Numbered from the stretch's first letter, positions 32,561 through 42,151 are shown. The stretch: DNA of 64,000 bases from Azoarcus sp. Aa7 (GCF_014822185.1 NZ_QVLR01000019.1:1-64000), one strand, 5' to 3'. Notes: generated from the letters alone by a model not told the origin. Numbers and translations: made by a program.

Positions 32561-34597
32561 ATGTCTCCCCCGTTGGATTCGACCCGTTTCGAACAGATCC
32601 GCGCTTCCGGCGATCTCCCGTCGCCGAAGGGAATCGCGCTCGCGGTGATCCGCCTGACGCGCCAGCAGGACGTGTCGACCGCCGAACTCGCGCGGGTGAT
32701 CGGCGCCGACCCGGCCTTCGTTGGCCGGCTCATCAAGGCGGCTAACGGCCTCGTCGCCTTCAGCCGCCGCCCGGTCGCCTCGGTGCACGAGGCGCTCATG
32801 GTCCTCGGGCTGCCCGCCGTGCGGACCATGGTGCTGGGCTTCTCGCTGCTGTCGCATTACCGGCGCGGAGCTTGCCGCGCGTTCGACTACAACCGTTTCT
32901 GGAGTGTTTCGCTCGCCCGCGCGCTCGCGGCCCAGGTCTTTGCCGAACGCACCCGCGCCGCGCCGGCGGACGAACTCTTCGCCGTCGGGCTGCTCGGCAG
33001 CGTCGGCGAGCTCGCTCTCGCGACCCTCTATCCCGCCGATTACGCCGCCGTGCTCGACGCGGCAAGCCGGCCCGGCGCCGCACCGCTGCTCGAACTGGAG
33101 CAGGCGCAGTTCGCAATGGACCACCGCGAGCTGACCGGCGCGATGCTCGAAGACTGGGGGCTGCCGAGGATCTTCATCGATGCCGTGGCGCAGGCCCACG
33201 ATCCGGGCGAAACTCATCTTGCCGAGGGATCGCGGGCGCGCCGGATGCTTCAGGTTCTCGTCGCGGCGCGCTGCGTTGCCGAAATCTGTGTTTCCGACGA
33301 CGACATCGCGCGGAACGCGCTCGTGGTCGCGCTGTTTACGGAAGGCGCGCGCCTGGGCATCGAACGCGAGTGCATCGTCGCGGATTGCGAGCGCATTGCC
33401 GCCCTGTGGACGGAATGGGGCAGCATGCTCCAGCTCGAACAGCCCGGCGCCCCGCGCTTCGCCGAACTGGCCGAGGCCGGGTCCGTGGTCGCAGTCGCAG
33501 CAAGGGCTCCAGCCGGGTCGCAGGCCCGCGCCCGGAGCCCGGTCCAGCTGCCCGCGACGCCCGGGCCCGCGGAGGCCGCGGAGGCCGCGTCGGGCGAAGC
33601 GGCGGCGCACGTCCAGCGTGCGCTGATCGTCGACGACGAGCCGCGCACGCGCGCAGGCCTGCGCGCCGTTCTCAGACAGGCGCATTACGAAGTGCATGAG
33701 GCGGGCGACGGCCGCGTGGGCATGGAGCTCGCCCTCGAACTGCAACCGCAGATCATGATCCTCGACTGGAACCTGCCCGAACTCGACGGCCCGGACCTCG
33801 TCCGTTCGCTGCGCCAGACGCGCATCGGCCAGGCGATCTACATGATCCTGCTCACGCACAGCGACGACGACGAACACCTCGTCGCGGCCTTCGAGGCCGG
33901 CGCAGACGACTTCATCGCCAAGCCCCTGCGCCCGCGCGTGCTTGCCGCGCGCCTCAGGGCCGGCCAGCGTGTGGTGCGCCTCCAGCAGGAAGTCGAGCGC
34001 GAGCACGAGGAAATCCGCCATTTCGCGTCGCAACTGGCGGTCACGAACCGCCGCCTGCACGAGGCGGCCCTCACCGATGCGCTGACCGGCTTCCCCAATC
34101 GCCGCTACGCGATCGACCGCATCCAGCAGGAATGGTCCGCCGCGCAGCGCTGGGGGCGCCCCCTGTCGTGCATGATCATCGACCTCGACAATTTCAAGCA
34201 GATCAACGATACCTTCGGCCACGACGTCGGCGACGAAGTCCTGCGCAGCGCGGCCGACGCGCTGAGGGGCGCGCTGCGCGGCCAGGACGTCGTCTGCCGC
34301 ACGGGCGGCGACGAGTTCCTTGCGATCTGCCCGGAAACGGATCTGGACCACGCCCTGAGCTGCGCCGAGCGGCTGCGCACCGCGCTCGACAGCCTTTCGC
34401 TGCAGGCCGGCGATGCGCGGGTGGCGATCAGCGCCAGCATCGGCGTCGCGATGCGCGAACACTGGATGCCCGACGTAGATGCGCTGATGAAACAGGCCGA
34501 TCTGGGCGCCTATCTCGCCAAGCAGAAGGGGCGCAACCGTGTCGCGACGGTCCAGAAGACCGGCGAGCCGGATGGCGTCGTCACTGCCGCCGGGTGA
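32561..34597 (+). CDS. HDOD–receiver–GGDEF signalling protein (diguanylate cyclase)
   Basis: 678 residues, three domains. An HDOD domain (about 15-215; LPSPKGIALAVIRLTRQ, then IGADPAFVGRLIKAANG) is followed by an Ala/Pro-rich linker, a receiver domain (about 350-470; LIVDDEP, phospho-acceptor Asp in MILDWNLPELDG, Lys in FIAKPLRPR) and a GGDEF domain (about 500-665). The GGDEF motif is intact at about 583 and an RxxD I-site (RGQD) lies five residues before it, so it should make c-di-GMP with product inhibition. No transmembrane segment. It lies directly upstream of flhDC with a 176-bp gap, consistent with a motility/biofilm switch. Confidence 0.92.
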   Translation: MSPPLDSTRFEQIRASGDLPSPKGIALAVIRLTRQQDVSTAELARVIGADPAFVGRLIKAANGLVAFSRRPVASVHEALMVLGLPAVRTMVLGFSLLSHYRRGACRAFDYNRFWSVSLARALAAQVFAERTRAAPADELFAVGLLGSVGELALATLYPADYAAVLDAASRPGAAPLLELEQAQFAMDHRELTGAMLEDWGLPRIFIDAVAQAHDPGETHLAEGSRARRMLQVLVAARCVAEICVSDDDIARNALVVALFTEGARLGIERECIVADCERIAALWTEWGSMLQLEQPGAPRFAELAEAGSVVAVAARAPAGSQARARSPVQLPATPGPAEAAEAASGEAAAHVQRALIVDDEPRTRAGLRAVLRQAHYEVHEAGDGRVGMELALELQPQIMILDWNLPELDGPDLVRSLRQTRIGQAIYMILLTHSDDDEHLVAAFEAGADDFIAKPLRPRVLAARLRAGQRVVRLQQEVEREHEEIRHFASQLAVTNRRLHEAALTDALTGFPNRRYAIDRIQQEWSAAQRWGRPLSCMIIDLDNFKQINDTFGHDVGDEVLRSAADALRGALRGQDVVCRTGGDEFLAICPETDLDHALSCAERLRTALDSLSLQAGDARVAISASIGVAMREHWMPDVDALMKQADLGAYLAKQKGRNRVATVQKTGEPDGVVTAAG

Positions 34598-34773
34598 ACT
34601 CCAGCTCGCCGGGAAGATCGAGTTCTTCCGGTATTCCCGTTTCAATACAATACCTTATTGAGATTGCGGTTATTACCTGTGGCTTATCTGCAACATGCCA
34701 TTCGGGGTATTTTCTTGCAATTGCTCACAATTCACTTTAACTTTATGGCGCTTGTCCCTGAAAGGGAGCGGAA
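34598..34773. promoter_or_regulatory. AT-rich upstream region of flhDC
   Basis: 176 bp, much richer in A+T than the surroundings (for example ATACAATACCTTATTGAGATTGC, then CTCACAATTCACTTTAACTTTATGG). It should hold the class I flagellar promoter and regulator sites. I cannot name individual operators. AAGGGAGCGG at its end is the flhD ribosome-binding site. Confidence 0.45.
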
Positions 34774-35088
34774 ATGAAACGTCCTGATTTTCAGGCGGAA
34801 ATCAAGGAACTGAACCTCGCGTACCTGATGCTGGCCCAGCAGATGCTGCGCGGCGACCGGGAGACCGCGATGTTCCGCCTGGGTATCGACAAGGACGTCG
34901 CCGATCTCGTCGAGGGACTTTCGAGCGCCAAGCTGGTCAAGATGGCCAGCAGCCAGATGCTGCTGTTCCGCTTCGACGATGCGCTGCTTGCCGGGCTGCT
35001 TGCGGGCAAGGGGCGCGACGAGACGAGTTCCAGCCTGCATGCGGCGATCCTCGCCGCGGGCAAGCCGGTGAAGCGGTTGGCGGGATAG
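34774..35088 (+). CDS. flhD: Flagellar master regulator FlhD
   Basis: 104 residues; good Shine-Dalgarno. IKELNLAYLMLAQQMLRGDRETAMFRLGI and the following LVKMASSQMLLFRFDD are the core of the FlhD helical fold. FlhD joins FlhC as a heterohexameric activator of class II flagellar genes. Slightly shorter than the enteric protein (about 116). flhC follows after a 109-bp gap with its own ribosome-binding site. Confidence 0.94.
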   Translation: MKRPDFQAEIKELNLAYLMLAQQMLRGDRETAMFRLGIDKDVADLVEGLSSAKLVKMASSQMLLFRFDDALLAGLLAGKGRDETSSSLHAAILAAGKPVKRLAG

Positions 35089-35197
35089 GCGCCGACACGG
35101 CGCTGCGGGAGGTGCAGGGCGCAAGGGCGGCAGGGATATCGCCCGCCACTGCAGGATCGCGGCGGAGCGCCCCGGGTGGGGCGGCAAGGAGAATACG

Positions 35198-35800
35198 ATG
35201 AAGAACAAGAGCATCATCGAAGAGGCTGAGGACATCCAGCGCGCAGCCGAAATGGTCCGCCTGGGTGCCCGCATGCAGATGCTGGAAGCCGAAACCAAGC
35301 TCAGCCGCGAGCGTCTGCTCAAGATCTACAAGGAAATCCGCGGCATGTCGCCCCCGAAGGGCATGCTGCCGTTTTCCACCGACTGGTTCATGACCTGGCA
35401 GCCGAACGTGCATGCCTCGCTGTTCATGAACTTCTTCAAGTTCTTCCAGGAACACGCCGGCCTCAAGGGGCTGGATGCGATCCTGAAGGCCTATCACCTG
35501 TACCTCGACCACATCGAGGCCGAAGTGATCGAGCCTGCGCTGAGCCTCACCCGCGCCTGGACGCTGGTGCGCTTCTTCGACGCCGACCTGCTGCAGATGG
35601 CCTCGTGCACGAGCTGCGGCGGACATTTCGTCGCGCACGCCTACGACCCGACGCACGAGTTCGTGTGCGGCCTGTGCAACATGCCCTCGCGCGCCGGCAA
35701 GACCAAGCGCGCCGCCGAGGCCGCGCGGGCGACGGGTGCCAAGCGCGCCACGGCCACGCGTCGCGTCGCCAAGACCAAGGCGCTCGCCACCGCCGACTGA
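35198..35800 (+). CDS. flhC: Flagellar master regulator FlhC
   Basis: 200 residues from the ATG at 35198 (AAGGAG upstream). DNA-binding subunit of FlhD4C2. The zinc site is visible as CTSCGG (about 136-141) and CGLC (about 157-160). The segment RLGARMQMLEAETKLSRERLLKIYKE and the later GMLPFSTDWFMTW are family signatures. A basic Lys/Ala/Thr-rich tail (about 168-198) may add non-specific DNA contact. A T-tailed hairpin follows the stop. Confidence 0.94.
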   Translation: MKNKSIIEEAEDIQRAAEMVRLGARMQMLEAETKLSRERLLKIYKEIRGMSPPKGMLPFSTDWFMTWQPNVHASLFMNFFKFFQEHAGLKGLDAILKAYHLYLDHIEAEVIEPALSLTRAWTLVRFFDADLLQMASCTSCGGHFVAHAYDPTHEFVCGLCNMPSRAGKTKRAAEAARATGAKRATATRRVAKTKALATAD

Positions 35801-35824
35801 GCCGCGGCGTCCGTCCGCGCATGG

Positions 35825-35851
35825 GGCCGCCGCGCATGCCGGCGGCCTTTT
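35825..35851 (+). terminator. Rho-independent terminator after flhDC
   Basis: GGCCGCC/GGCGGCC stem (7 bp, 9-nt loop) followed by TTTTCATTT. It lies 25 bp after the flhC stop and just before the candidate FliA promoter of motAB, separating class I from later flagellar transcription. Confidence 0.7.
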
Positions 35852-35862
35852 CATTTCCGGGT

Positions 35863-35889
35863 TCAAGTTTGCACGCCGAGTGACGTTAG
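35863..35889 (+). promoter_or_regulatory. Candidate sigma-28 (FliA) promoter of motAB
   Basis: TCAAGTTT, an 11-bp spacer, then GACGTTAG. This resembles the E. coli FliA promoter (TAAAGTTT-N11-GCCGATAA) in layout. A nearly identical element stands before cheV1 at the same distance from the start codon (about 66 bp), which strengthens both. Confidence 0.6.
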
Positions 35890-35955
35890 AATCGCAATAA
35901 ATCTTCCGGCGTGCGGCGGCGTTGCCGCGCGTGGCGAATCGACGGGGGCTTCCCG

Positions 35956-36810
35956 GTGTTCCTCATTATTGGTTATCTGATCATCCTCGCAGCATCGGTC
36001 GGCACGTACGCCGTCCATGGCAGTCTCATGGCGCTGTGGATGCCAATGGAATATCTTGCCATCGTCGGCCTGATGATCGGCGGCTTTGTCGGCAGCAACG
36101 GCCCCAATGCGTTCAGGGCGACGATGAAGGCCCTTCCGAGCCTGTTCAAGGGTTCGCCCTACACCAAGGCCATGTACCTGGACCTGCTCGGCCTGCTGTA
36201 CGAGGTGCTGGCGAAGGTGCGCAAGGAAGGCCTGATGTCGATCGAGAACGACGTCGACAATCCCGAGTCGAGCCCGATCTTCACCAAGTACCCCACGATC
36301 ATGGCCCACCATCATGCGGTGGAGTTTCTCACCGACTACCTGCGCATGATGGTCGGCGGCAACCTGAATGCCTTCGAGATCGAAGGCCTGATGGACAAGG
36401 AAATCGACACGCACCACCAGGAAACCCACATCGCGCCGCACGTCATGGCCAAGCTCGGCGACGCGCTGCCGGCCTTCGGTATCGTCGTCGCGGTGATGGG
36501 CGTGGTGAACGTGATGGGCTCGGTCGGCCAGCCGCCGGCCGTGCTCGGCAAGATGATCGGCGGCGCGCTGGTCGGCACCTTCCTCGGCATCCTGCTCTCG
36601 TACGGTTTCGTGCAGCCGATCGCGAGCCAGCTCGAACAGCGGGTGGAGGAGAGCGGCAAGATGTTCGAATGCATCAAGCTGGTGCTGCTCGCCAGCATGA
36701 ACGGCTACGCCCCGCAGGTCGCCGTGGAGTTCGGACGCAAGGCGCTGTACTCGAGCGAACGCCCGACCTTCGCCGAGCTGGAGCAGGACATCAAGAGCCG
36801 CAAGGGGTGA
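35956..36810 (+). CDS. motA: Flagellar stator protein MotA
   Basis: 284 residues from a GTG start at 35956 preceded by GGGGGC; homologues begin with (M)FLIIGYL, which this start gives. Four membrane segments: two near the N-terminus and two around 165-225 (LGDALPAFGIVVAVMGVVNVM, then MIGGALVGTFLGILLSYGF). The cytoplasmic loop has the charged residues that contact FliG. With MotB it forms the proton-driven stator. It is followed by motB after 66 bp. Confidence 0.95.
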   Translation: MFLIIGYLIILAASVGTYAVHGSLMALWMPMEYLAIVGLMIGGFVGSNGPNAFRATMKALPSLFKGSPYTKAMYLDLLGLLYEVLAKVRKEGLMSIENDVDNPESSPIFTKYPTIMAHHHAVEFLTDYLRMMVGGNLNAFEIEGLMDKEIDTHHQETHIAPHVMAKLGDALPAFGIVVAVMGVVNVMGSVGQPPAVLGKMIGGALVGTFLGILLSYGFVQPIASQLEQRVEESGKMFECIKLVLLASMNGYAPQVAVEFGRKALYSSERPTFAELEQDIKSRKG

Positions 36811-36876
36811 GGCCGCAATGACCGCCGTCGCCATGCGAATGCTCGACGCTGACCGCCGCCGCGGCGTGAGGCGCCC

Positions 36877-37917
36877 ATGAGCGACGATACCCAGCAGCCC
36901 ATCGTCGTCAAGCGTATCAACAAGGTCGCCGCCGCCGCGCACGGTGGCGCCTGGAAGATCGCCTACGCCGACTTCGTCACGGCGATGATGGCCTTCTTCC
37001 TGCTGATGTGGCTGCTCGGCTCCACGGCCCAGGGCGACCTCGAAGGCATCGCCGACCATTTCCTGAATCCGCTCAAGGTCTCGATGCAGGGCGGCAGCGG
37101 CGCGGGCGACAGCTCCAGCATCATCCAGGGCGGTGGCGAGGATCTCACCCGTTCCCTCGGCCAGCGCAAGCGCGGCGAAGTCGAAGGGCGCCGTTCCATC
37201 AACCTCGATGCAGCCAAGGGACGCGAGGTGTATCGCGTAGAAGGCGACGACGAAGGCGTGGAAGCGACGCGCGAACGCGCACGCCTCGAGGACCTGAAGG
37301 GGCGCATCGAAGCCCTCGTCGAGGCCGACCCCAAGCTGCGCCCCTTCCGCAACCAGATCCTGCTCGACATCACATCGGAAGGCTTGCGCATCCAGATCGT
37401 CGATGCGCAGAACCGCCCCATGTTCAACACCGCGAGCGACGAGCTGCTGCCGTACACGCGCGAGCTGCTGCGGGCGATCGGGCGTGCGCTCAACGACGTT
37501 TCCAACCGGCTGAGCCTCTCGGGGCACACCGATGCGGCGCGTTACGCCGGCGGCGAGCGCGGCTTCTCGAACTGGGAGCTGTCGAGCAACCGCGCCAACT
37601 CCTCGCGCCGCGAGCTCGTCGTCGGAGGCCTGGAGGCCGGCAAGGTGATCCGCGTCGTGGGTCTCGCGGACATGGTGCCGCTGCGCAAGGAGGACCTGTT
37701 CCATCCGATGAACCGTCGCATCAGCATCATCGTGATGAACAAGAAGACCGAGGAGGCCGTGCGCAATCAGGCTGGCGCGCTGGATATCGGCTCGTCTGCG
37801 CCGCTCGATGGCACGGAGTTGCGCGAAAACATCGAGAGCAGGAACCAGCCGCCTGCAGCGCCAGTGCGGGGCCGCAGTCCCTTGCCGCTCCCGCTGCCCC
37901 CCGTGAAGTCGCCGTGA
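36877..37917 (+). CDS. motB: Flagellar stator protein MotB
   Basis: 346 residues. A single N-terminal membrane segment carries the proton-channel aspartate D32 in KIAYADFVTAMMAFFLLMWL. A periplasmic linker with a plug-like region follows, then an OmpA-like peptidoglycan-binding domain (about 170-290) with LSLSGHTDAA and NWELSSNRANSSRREL. The C-terminus is a Pro/Arg-rich tail (RSPLPLPLPPVKSP). The polar basic N-terminus VVKRINKVAAAAHGGAWK fits MotB. It anchors MotA to the cell wall. Confidence 0.95.
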   Translation: MSDDTQQPIVVKRINKVAAAAHGGAWKIAYADFVTAMMAFFLLMWLLGSTAQGDLEGIADHFLNPLKVSMQGGSGAGDSSSIIQGGGEDLTRSLGQRKRGEVEGRRSINLDAAKGREVYRVEGDDEGVEATRERARLEDLKGRIEALVEADPKLRPFRNQILLDITSEGLRIQIVDAQNRPMFNTASDELLPYTRELLRAIGRALNDVSNRLSLSGHTDAARYAGGERGFSNWELSSNRANSSRRELVVGGLEAGKVIRVVGLADMVPLRKEDLFHPMNRRISIIVMNKKTEEAVRNQAGALDIGSSAPLDGTELRENIESRNQPPAAPVRGRSPLPLPLPPVKSP

Positions 37918-37972
37918 TGCGATTCCGTGTGATGAGCGGCCGTCCTGACACAGCCTGTGAGGTGGTCTGAAG

Positions 37973-38959
37973 ATGCCCGCTGGTGATTCCCCTTTCGGTC
38001 GCAAGCCCGCAACGCCGGGATCTGCTGCCCGCACCGCGGCAGATGCCCCCGCTCGCCTCAATCTCGCGGCGAATTCCGCGCCGGGGCTGGCGGCGATGGC
38101 CGCTGCAGCGGCCGCGTCGGCGCTGTCGGCGTCCGGTGAGCGCGAGTTCGAGCTGACGCAGGCGGATTTCGAACGCATCCGCAAGCTCATCTACGATCAC
38201 GCGGGCATCGTCCTGTCGGCGGCGAAGCAGGACATGGTCTACAGCCGGCTGGCGCGCCGGCTGCGCGCGTGCGGAGACCGCAGCTTCGCGCAGTACATCG
38301 GCCGCCTCGAGCGCGACCGCACCGAATGGGAGACCTTCGTCAATTCGCTGACGACCAATCTCACCTCGTTCTTCCGCGAGGCGCACCATTTCGACATCCT
38401 GGCCGAGCGCATGCGGCGCGTCGCCGAACGCCGCACGATACGCATCTGGTGCAACGCGGCATCCACCGGCGAGGAGCCATACTCGCTCGCGATCACGGCG
38501 TGCGAGGCGTTCAATACGCTCAGCCCGCCTGTCCAGATCATCGCCAGCGATATCGATACCAGCGTCCTCGCGCATGCCGAGCGTGGCGTGTATCGCGACG
38601 ACCGCGTGGCGCGCATATCGCCGGACATGCTGCGGCGCTATTTCGAGCAGGGGGCAGGTCTGGCGGCCGGCGAGCATCGTGTGCGGCCGGAGCTGAAGCG
38701 CCTGCTGAGCTTCAGGCGCATCAACCTGCTCGATGCCGTGTGGTCGGTGCAGGGGCCGCTGGATGCGATCTTCTGTCGCAACGTCATGATCTACTTCGAC
38801 AAGACGACCCAGTACGGCATCCTCAAGCGTTTCGTGCCGCTGCTGCGCAAGGACGGGGCGCTGTTCGCCGGCCATTCCGAGAGTTTCATGCACGCGGGCG
38901 ACCTGTTCCGTTCGACGGGACGCACGGTCTATCAGCGCACCGATGCAGACGGCAACTAG
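37973..38959 (+). CDS. cheR: Chemotaxis protein methyltransferase CheR
   Basis: 328 residues. About 55 low-complexity Ala/Pro residues precede the CheR N-terminal helical domain ([21 protein letters not shown]) and the SAM-dependent methyltransferase domain ([18 protein letters not shown], then [17 protein letters not shown] and [10 protein letters not shown]). It methylates receptor glutamates with S-adenosylmethionine. The long N-terminal extension is unusual; a later start (for example the Met near residue 42) is possible. Its 3' end overlaps cheB by 17 bp. Confidence 0.93.
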   Translation: MPAGDSPFGRKPATPGSAARTAADAPARLNLAANSAPGLAAMAAAAAASALSASGEREFELTQADFERIRKLIYDHAGIVLSAAKQDMVYSRLARRLRACGDRSFAQYIGRLERDRTEWETFVNSLTTNLTSFFREAHHFDILAERMRRVAERRTIRIWCNAASTGEEPYSLAITACEAFNTLSPPVQIIASDIDTSVLAHAERGVYRDDRVARISPDMLRRYFEQGAGLAAGEHRVRPELKRLLSFRRINLLDAVWSVQGPLDAIFCRNVMIYFDKTTQYGILKRFVPLLRKDGALFAGHSESFMHAGDLFRSTGRTVYQRTDADGN

Positions 38960-39575
38960 ATCTTCGTCCTCGGCCCATGTGTCCGGTGGCCGCATCATCT
39001 TCATCGGCGCCTCGACGGGGGGCACCGAGGCGATCAAGCAGGTCCTGCTCGGCATGCCGCAGAATTCGCCGCCGATCCTGATCGTGCAGCACATGCCGGA
39101 AATGTTCACCGGTGCCTTCGCGCGCCGCCTCGACGGGCTGTGCGCACTGCGGGTGAAGGAGGCCGAGAACGGCGAGGCGGTGCTGCCGGGCACGGCCTAC
39201 ATCGCGCCGGGGCATTCGCACCTCCTGATCCGGCGTGCGCCGGGGGGGGGCTTCCAATGCGAGCTGTCGCGCGCGGATCCCGTCAATCGTCACCGGCCTT
39301 CGGTCGACGTGCTCTTCTCGTCGGCCGCGGAGTTCGCGGGGGCTGCGGCGGTGGGTGTCCTGCTCACGGGCATGGGCAAGGACGGCGCACGGGGCCTGCT
39401 CGAAATGCGGCGCGCGGGCGCGTTGACCATTGCCCAGGATGCGGGCTCGTGCGTCGTGTATGGCATGCCGCGCGAGGCGGCGGTCATCGGTGCAGCGTGC
39501 GAGATCGTCCCGCTCGACGACATTGCGCAGCATGTGCTGCGCCAGGCGATGCCCGGAGGCGTGCGCGATGCATAG
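38943..39575 (+). CDS. cheB: CheB-type protein-glutamate methylesterase lacking the receiver domain
   Basis: 210 residues comprising only the CheB catalytic domain. The Ser-His-Asp triad is visible: Ser in [13 protein letters not shown], His in [14 protein letters not shown] and Asp in [14 protein letters not shown]. Full-length CheB is about 350 residues with an N-terminal receiver domain and linker that inhibit the esterase; both are missing. The cheR gene ends inside the start of this gene, so no room remains for a receiver domain. It should demethylate or deamidate receptors without CheA phosphorylation control, or be regulated some other way. Confidence 0.9.
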   Translation: MQTATRSSSSAHVSGGRIIFIGASTGGTEAIKQVLLGMPQNSPPILIVQHMPEMFTGAFARRLDGLCALRVKEAENGEAVLPGTAYIAPGHSHLLIRRAPGGGFQCELSRADPVNRHRPSVDVLFSSAAEFAGAAAVGVLLTGMGKDGARGLLEMRRAGALTIAQDAGSCVVYGMPREAAVIGAACEIVPLDDIAQHVLRQAMPGGVRDA

Positions 39576-39685
39576 CAGGCCGGGGGAATGCGGCATGGTA
39601 CCGGGGGCGGTTCACCCGGACCGTGACCATAATGCGAAAATGTCCGGCGGACGGGAAACCGGCGCACATTCTGTGATGCGGCGCC

Positions 39686-39712
39686 TCAAGTATTTCAGGT
39701 CACTGACGTTAT
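39686..39712 (+). promoter_or_regulatory. Candidate sigma-28 (FliA) promoter of cheV1
   Basis: TCAAGTAT, an 11-bp spacer, then GACGTTAT, about 65 bp before the cheV1 ATG. It matches the motA upstream element in sequence, spacing and position. Confidence 0.6.
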
Positions 39713-39777
39713 CTTGATTGTAATCACGGCGCAGGCATGCCGCCCCGATCATATTGCCGCGTATCGCGGAGAGTGAA

Positions 39778-40746
39778 ATGTCCGAACTGTTCAAGAATAT
39801 CGAGGCCCGCACGCGTCTGGCCGGCACGAACAAGCTGGAGATACTGCTGTTCACGCTTGGCGTGGACCAGCGTACCGGACGGCGTGAAACCTTCGGCATC
39901 AACGTGTTCAAGGTGCGCGAGGTGATGCGCACCCCCGCCATCACCGCGGCACCGGAGATGCCGTCCTCGGTCGAAGGCATGGTCAGCCTGCGCGGCGTGC
40001 TGGTGCCGGTCGTCGATCTCGGCCGTTATGTCGGCGTCGGCGCCGACGCCAAGCGCGACATCATGATCGTCACCGAATACAACGGCCACACGCAGGGTTT
40101 TCTGGTCGAGGCGGTCGATACGATCCTGCGCCTCGACTGGGCGCAGATGCGCGTGCCCCCGGACATGCTCACGGCGAACATGGGGGGGCTGGTCACGGCG
40201 GTCACCGAGCTCAAGGACAACAAGCTGGTCATGATGCTGGACGTGGAGAAGGTGCTGGCCGAAACGACGACCCAGGACGACCAATACCTTTTCAAGGGGA
40301 TCGAGCCGATCGAGGGAAGCTCGCACACGGTGTATTTCGCCGACGACTCCTCGGTCGCGCGCCGCCAGATCGAACGCACGCTCGACGTGCTGGGCGTGCC
40401 CTATGTCGGGTCGATCAACGGTCGCATGGCGTGGGAAGAACTGCAGAAGGCGGCACGCTTCGCCGAAACCACCGGGCGCAAGGTCAGCGACGTGGTGAGC
40501 CTGGTGCTCACCGACGTCGAGATGCCGGAGATGGACGGCTACATCCTCACCAAGTCGATCAAGTCCGATCCGCGTTTCGCGGGCATCCCCGTGATCATGC
40601 ACTCGTCGCTGTCCGGCATGTCGAACCAGCAGCTCGGCCAGTCGGTCGGCGTCGATGAGTACGTACCCAAGTTCGAACCTCAGCGTCTCGCCGAGACGCT
40701 GCGCCGCCTGCTCAATCGTGATGAGCAGAAAACCCGCGCGTCCTGA
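39778..40746 (+). CDS. cheV: Chemotaxis coupling protein CheV (first copy)
   Basis: 322 residues from the ATG at 39778 (CGGAGAG upstream). CheW-like domain (about 15-165; [13 protein letters not shown], then MVSLRGVLVPVVDLG) followed by a receiver domain (about 185-315; FADDSS, phospho-acceptor Asp in [19 protein letters not shown]). CheV couples receptors to CheA like CheW and can be phosphorylated for adaptation. It heads the cheV1-cheV2-cheY-cheZ-cheA set, 12 bp before a second CheV gene. Confidence 0.93.
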   Translation: MSELFKNIEARTRLAGTNKLEILLFTLGVDQRTGRRETFGINVFKVREVMRTPAITAAPEMPSSVEGMVSLRGVLVPVVDLGRYVGVGADAKRDIMIVTEYNGHTQGFLVEAVDTILRLDWAQMRVPPDMLTANMGGLVTAVTELKDNKLVMMLDVEKVLAETTTQDDQYLFKGIEPIEGSSHTVYFADDSSVARRQIERTLDVLGVPYVGSINGRMAWEELQKAARFAETTGRKVSDVVSLVLTDVEMPEMDGYILTKSIKSDPRFAGIPVIMHSSLSGMSNQQLGQSVGVDEYVPKFEPQRLAETLRRLLNRDEQKTRAS

Positions 40747-40758
40747 GGAGTTCCTGTC

Positions 40759-41715
40759 ATGTCCAGCTACCAGACCGAAGAAAACGGCGTGCTCAACGTC
40801 GTCGATGGCCGTACCAGCCTCGCGGGCTCGAACCGCATGGAGATCCTGCTGTTCTCGCTCGGGACCACGGAAACCTTCGGCATCAACGTGTTCAAGGTCC
40901 GCGAGGTGTCGGCCGCACCCTTCATCACGCGCGCGCCCAACATGCCTTCGGGCGTCGAGGGGCTGATCTCGCTGCGCGGCAACGTCATCCCGGTGTTGTC
41001 GCTGGCGAAGATCCTCGGCCTCGCGCGGCCCGGCGATCCGCTCGGCGCGTCGATGATGGTTACCGAATACAGCAAGCGCACGCTCGGCTTCCTGGTGTCC
41101 GGGGTCGATCGCATCATCCGCGTCGATTGGGACAAGGTGCGCGCGCCGGACAATGTTTCGAGCAACGTGCATAACTACATCACCGCGATCACCGAGCTGC
41201 CCGACGGCAAGCTGGTGTCCATCGTCGATGTCGAGACCGTGCTCGCGACGACCTTCGGCGATGCGGTGGTCGGCAACATCTCGCCGATCCCCGACGGTGA
41301 GGACTACGAGGTGTTCTATGTCGACGACTCGGGTGTCGCCCGGAGGAAGATATCCGAAGTGCTGGACAAGCTGGGGGTCAAGCACAAGCACGCGGTTAAC
41401 GGGCTGGAAGCCTGGACGCGCCTGCAGGGCATGGCCAGCCACGCGCAGCAGATCGGCCACCGGGTGAGCGACGAGCTCGATCTGATCCTCGTCGATGCCG
41501 AAATGCCCGAAATGGACGGATATGTATTGACGCGCAACATCAAGGCCGACAGCCGCTTCGACGGCATCCCGGTCGTGATGCACTCCTCGCTGTCGTCGGA
41601 AGCGAACCGGGCGATGGGAAAGCGGGTCGGTGTGGACGCCTACGTGGCAAAATTCGACGCCGATGCGCTCGCAGACACCCTGCGTCCGCTGCTGACCCGG
41701 GGTCATCAAGGCTGA
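40759..41715 (+). CDS. cheV: Chemotaxis coupling protein CheV (second copy)
   Basis: 318 residues; GAGGAG upstream. Same CheW-like plus receiver layout as the preceding gene ([31 protein letters not shown]; receiver YVDDSG, Asp in [13 protein letters not shown]). The two copies share motifs throughout but differ considerably in sequence, so this is an old duplication rather than a recent one. It likely couples a different receptor subset or adds a second phosphate sink. Confidence 0.92.
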   Translation: MSSYQTEENGVLNVVDGRTSLAGSNRMEILLFSLGTTETFGINVFKVREVSAAPFITRAPNMPSGVEGLISLRGNVIPVLSLAKILGLARPGDPLGASMMVTEYSKRTLGFLVSGVDRIIRVDWDKVRAPDNVSSNVHNYITAITELPDGKLVSIVDVETVLATTFGDAVVGNISPIPDGEDYEVFYVDDSGVARRKISEVLDKLGVKHKHAVNGLEAWTRLQGMASHAQQIGHRVSDELDLILVDAEMPEMDGYVLTRNIKADSRFDGIPVVMHSSLSSEANRAMGKRVGVDAYVAKFDADALADTLRPLLTRGHQG

Positions 41716-41749
41716 CCCGGGTCGTGCGCAAGATTACGGAGATACAAGA

Positions 41750-42151
41750 ATGTCCGACCCAAAGATGAAATTCCTCGTTGTCGACGATTTCTCGACCATG
41801 CGCCGCATCGTGCGCAACCTGCTCAAGGAGCTGGGCTTCACGAACGTCGATGAGGCCGAGGATGGCGCTGTCGCCCTGCAGAAGCTCAACAGCGCGCCAT
41901 TCGACTTCGTCGTGACGGACTGGAACATGCCCAATATGGACGGGCTGACGTTGCTGCAGACGATCCGCCAGACTCCGCATCTGCGGCACCTTCCGGTGCT
42001 GATGGTCACCGCCGAGGCGAAGAAGGAAAACATCATCGCTGCGGCACAGGCCGGCGCCAGCGGCTACATCGTCAAGCCCTTCACCGCGGCGACGATGTCC
42101 GAAAAGCTGGAAAAGATCTTCGAAAAAATGGGCAAGAAGGCCACCGCCTGA
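41750..42151 (+). CDS. cheY: Chemotaxis response regulator CheY
   Basis: 133 residues, single receiver domain. [22 protein letters not shown], phospho-acceptor Asp in [12 protein letters not shown], the conserved Thr in [12 protein letters not shown] and Lys in [11 protein letters not shown] all match enteric CheY closely. CheY-P binds FliM to change motor rotation. ATG at 41750 has GGAG upstream; cheZ follows after 34 bp. Confidence 0.96.
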   Translation: MSDPKMKFLVVDDFSTMRRIVRNLLKELGFTNVDEAEDGAVALQKLNSAPFDFVVTDWNMPNMDGLTLLQTIRQTPHLRHLPVLMVTAEAKKENIIAAAQAGASGYIVKPFTAATMSEKLEKIFEKMGKKATA

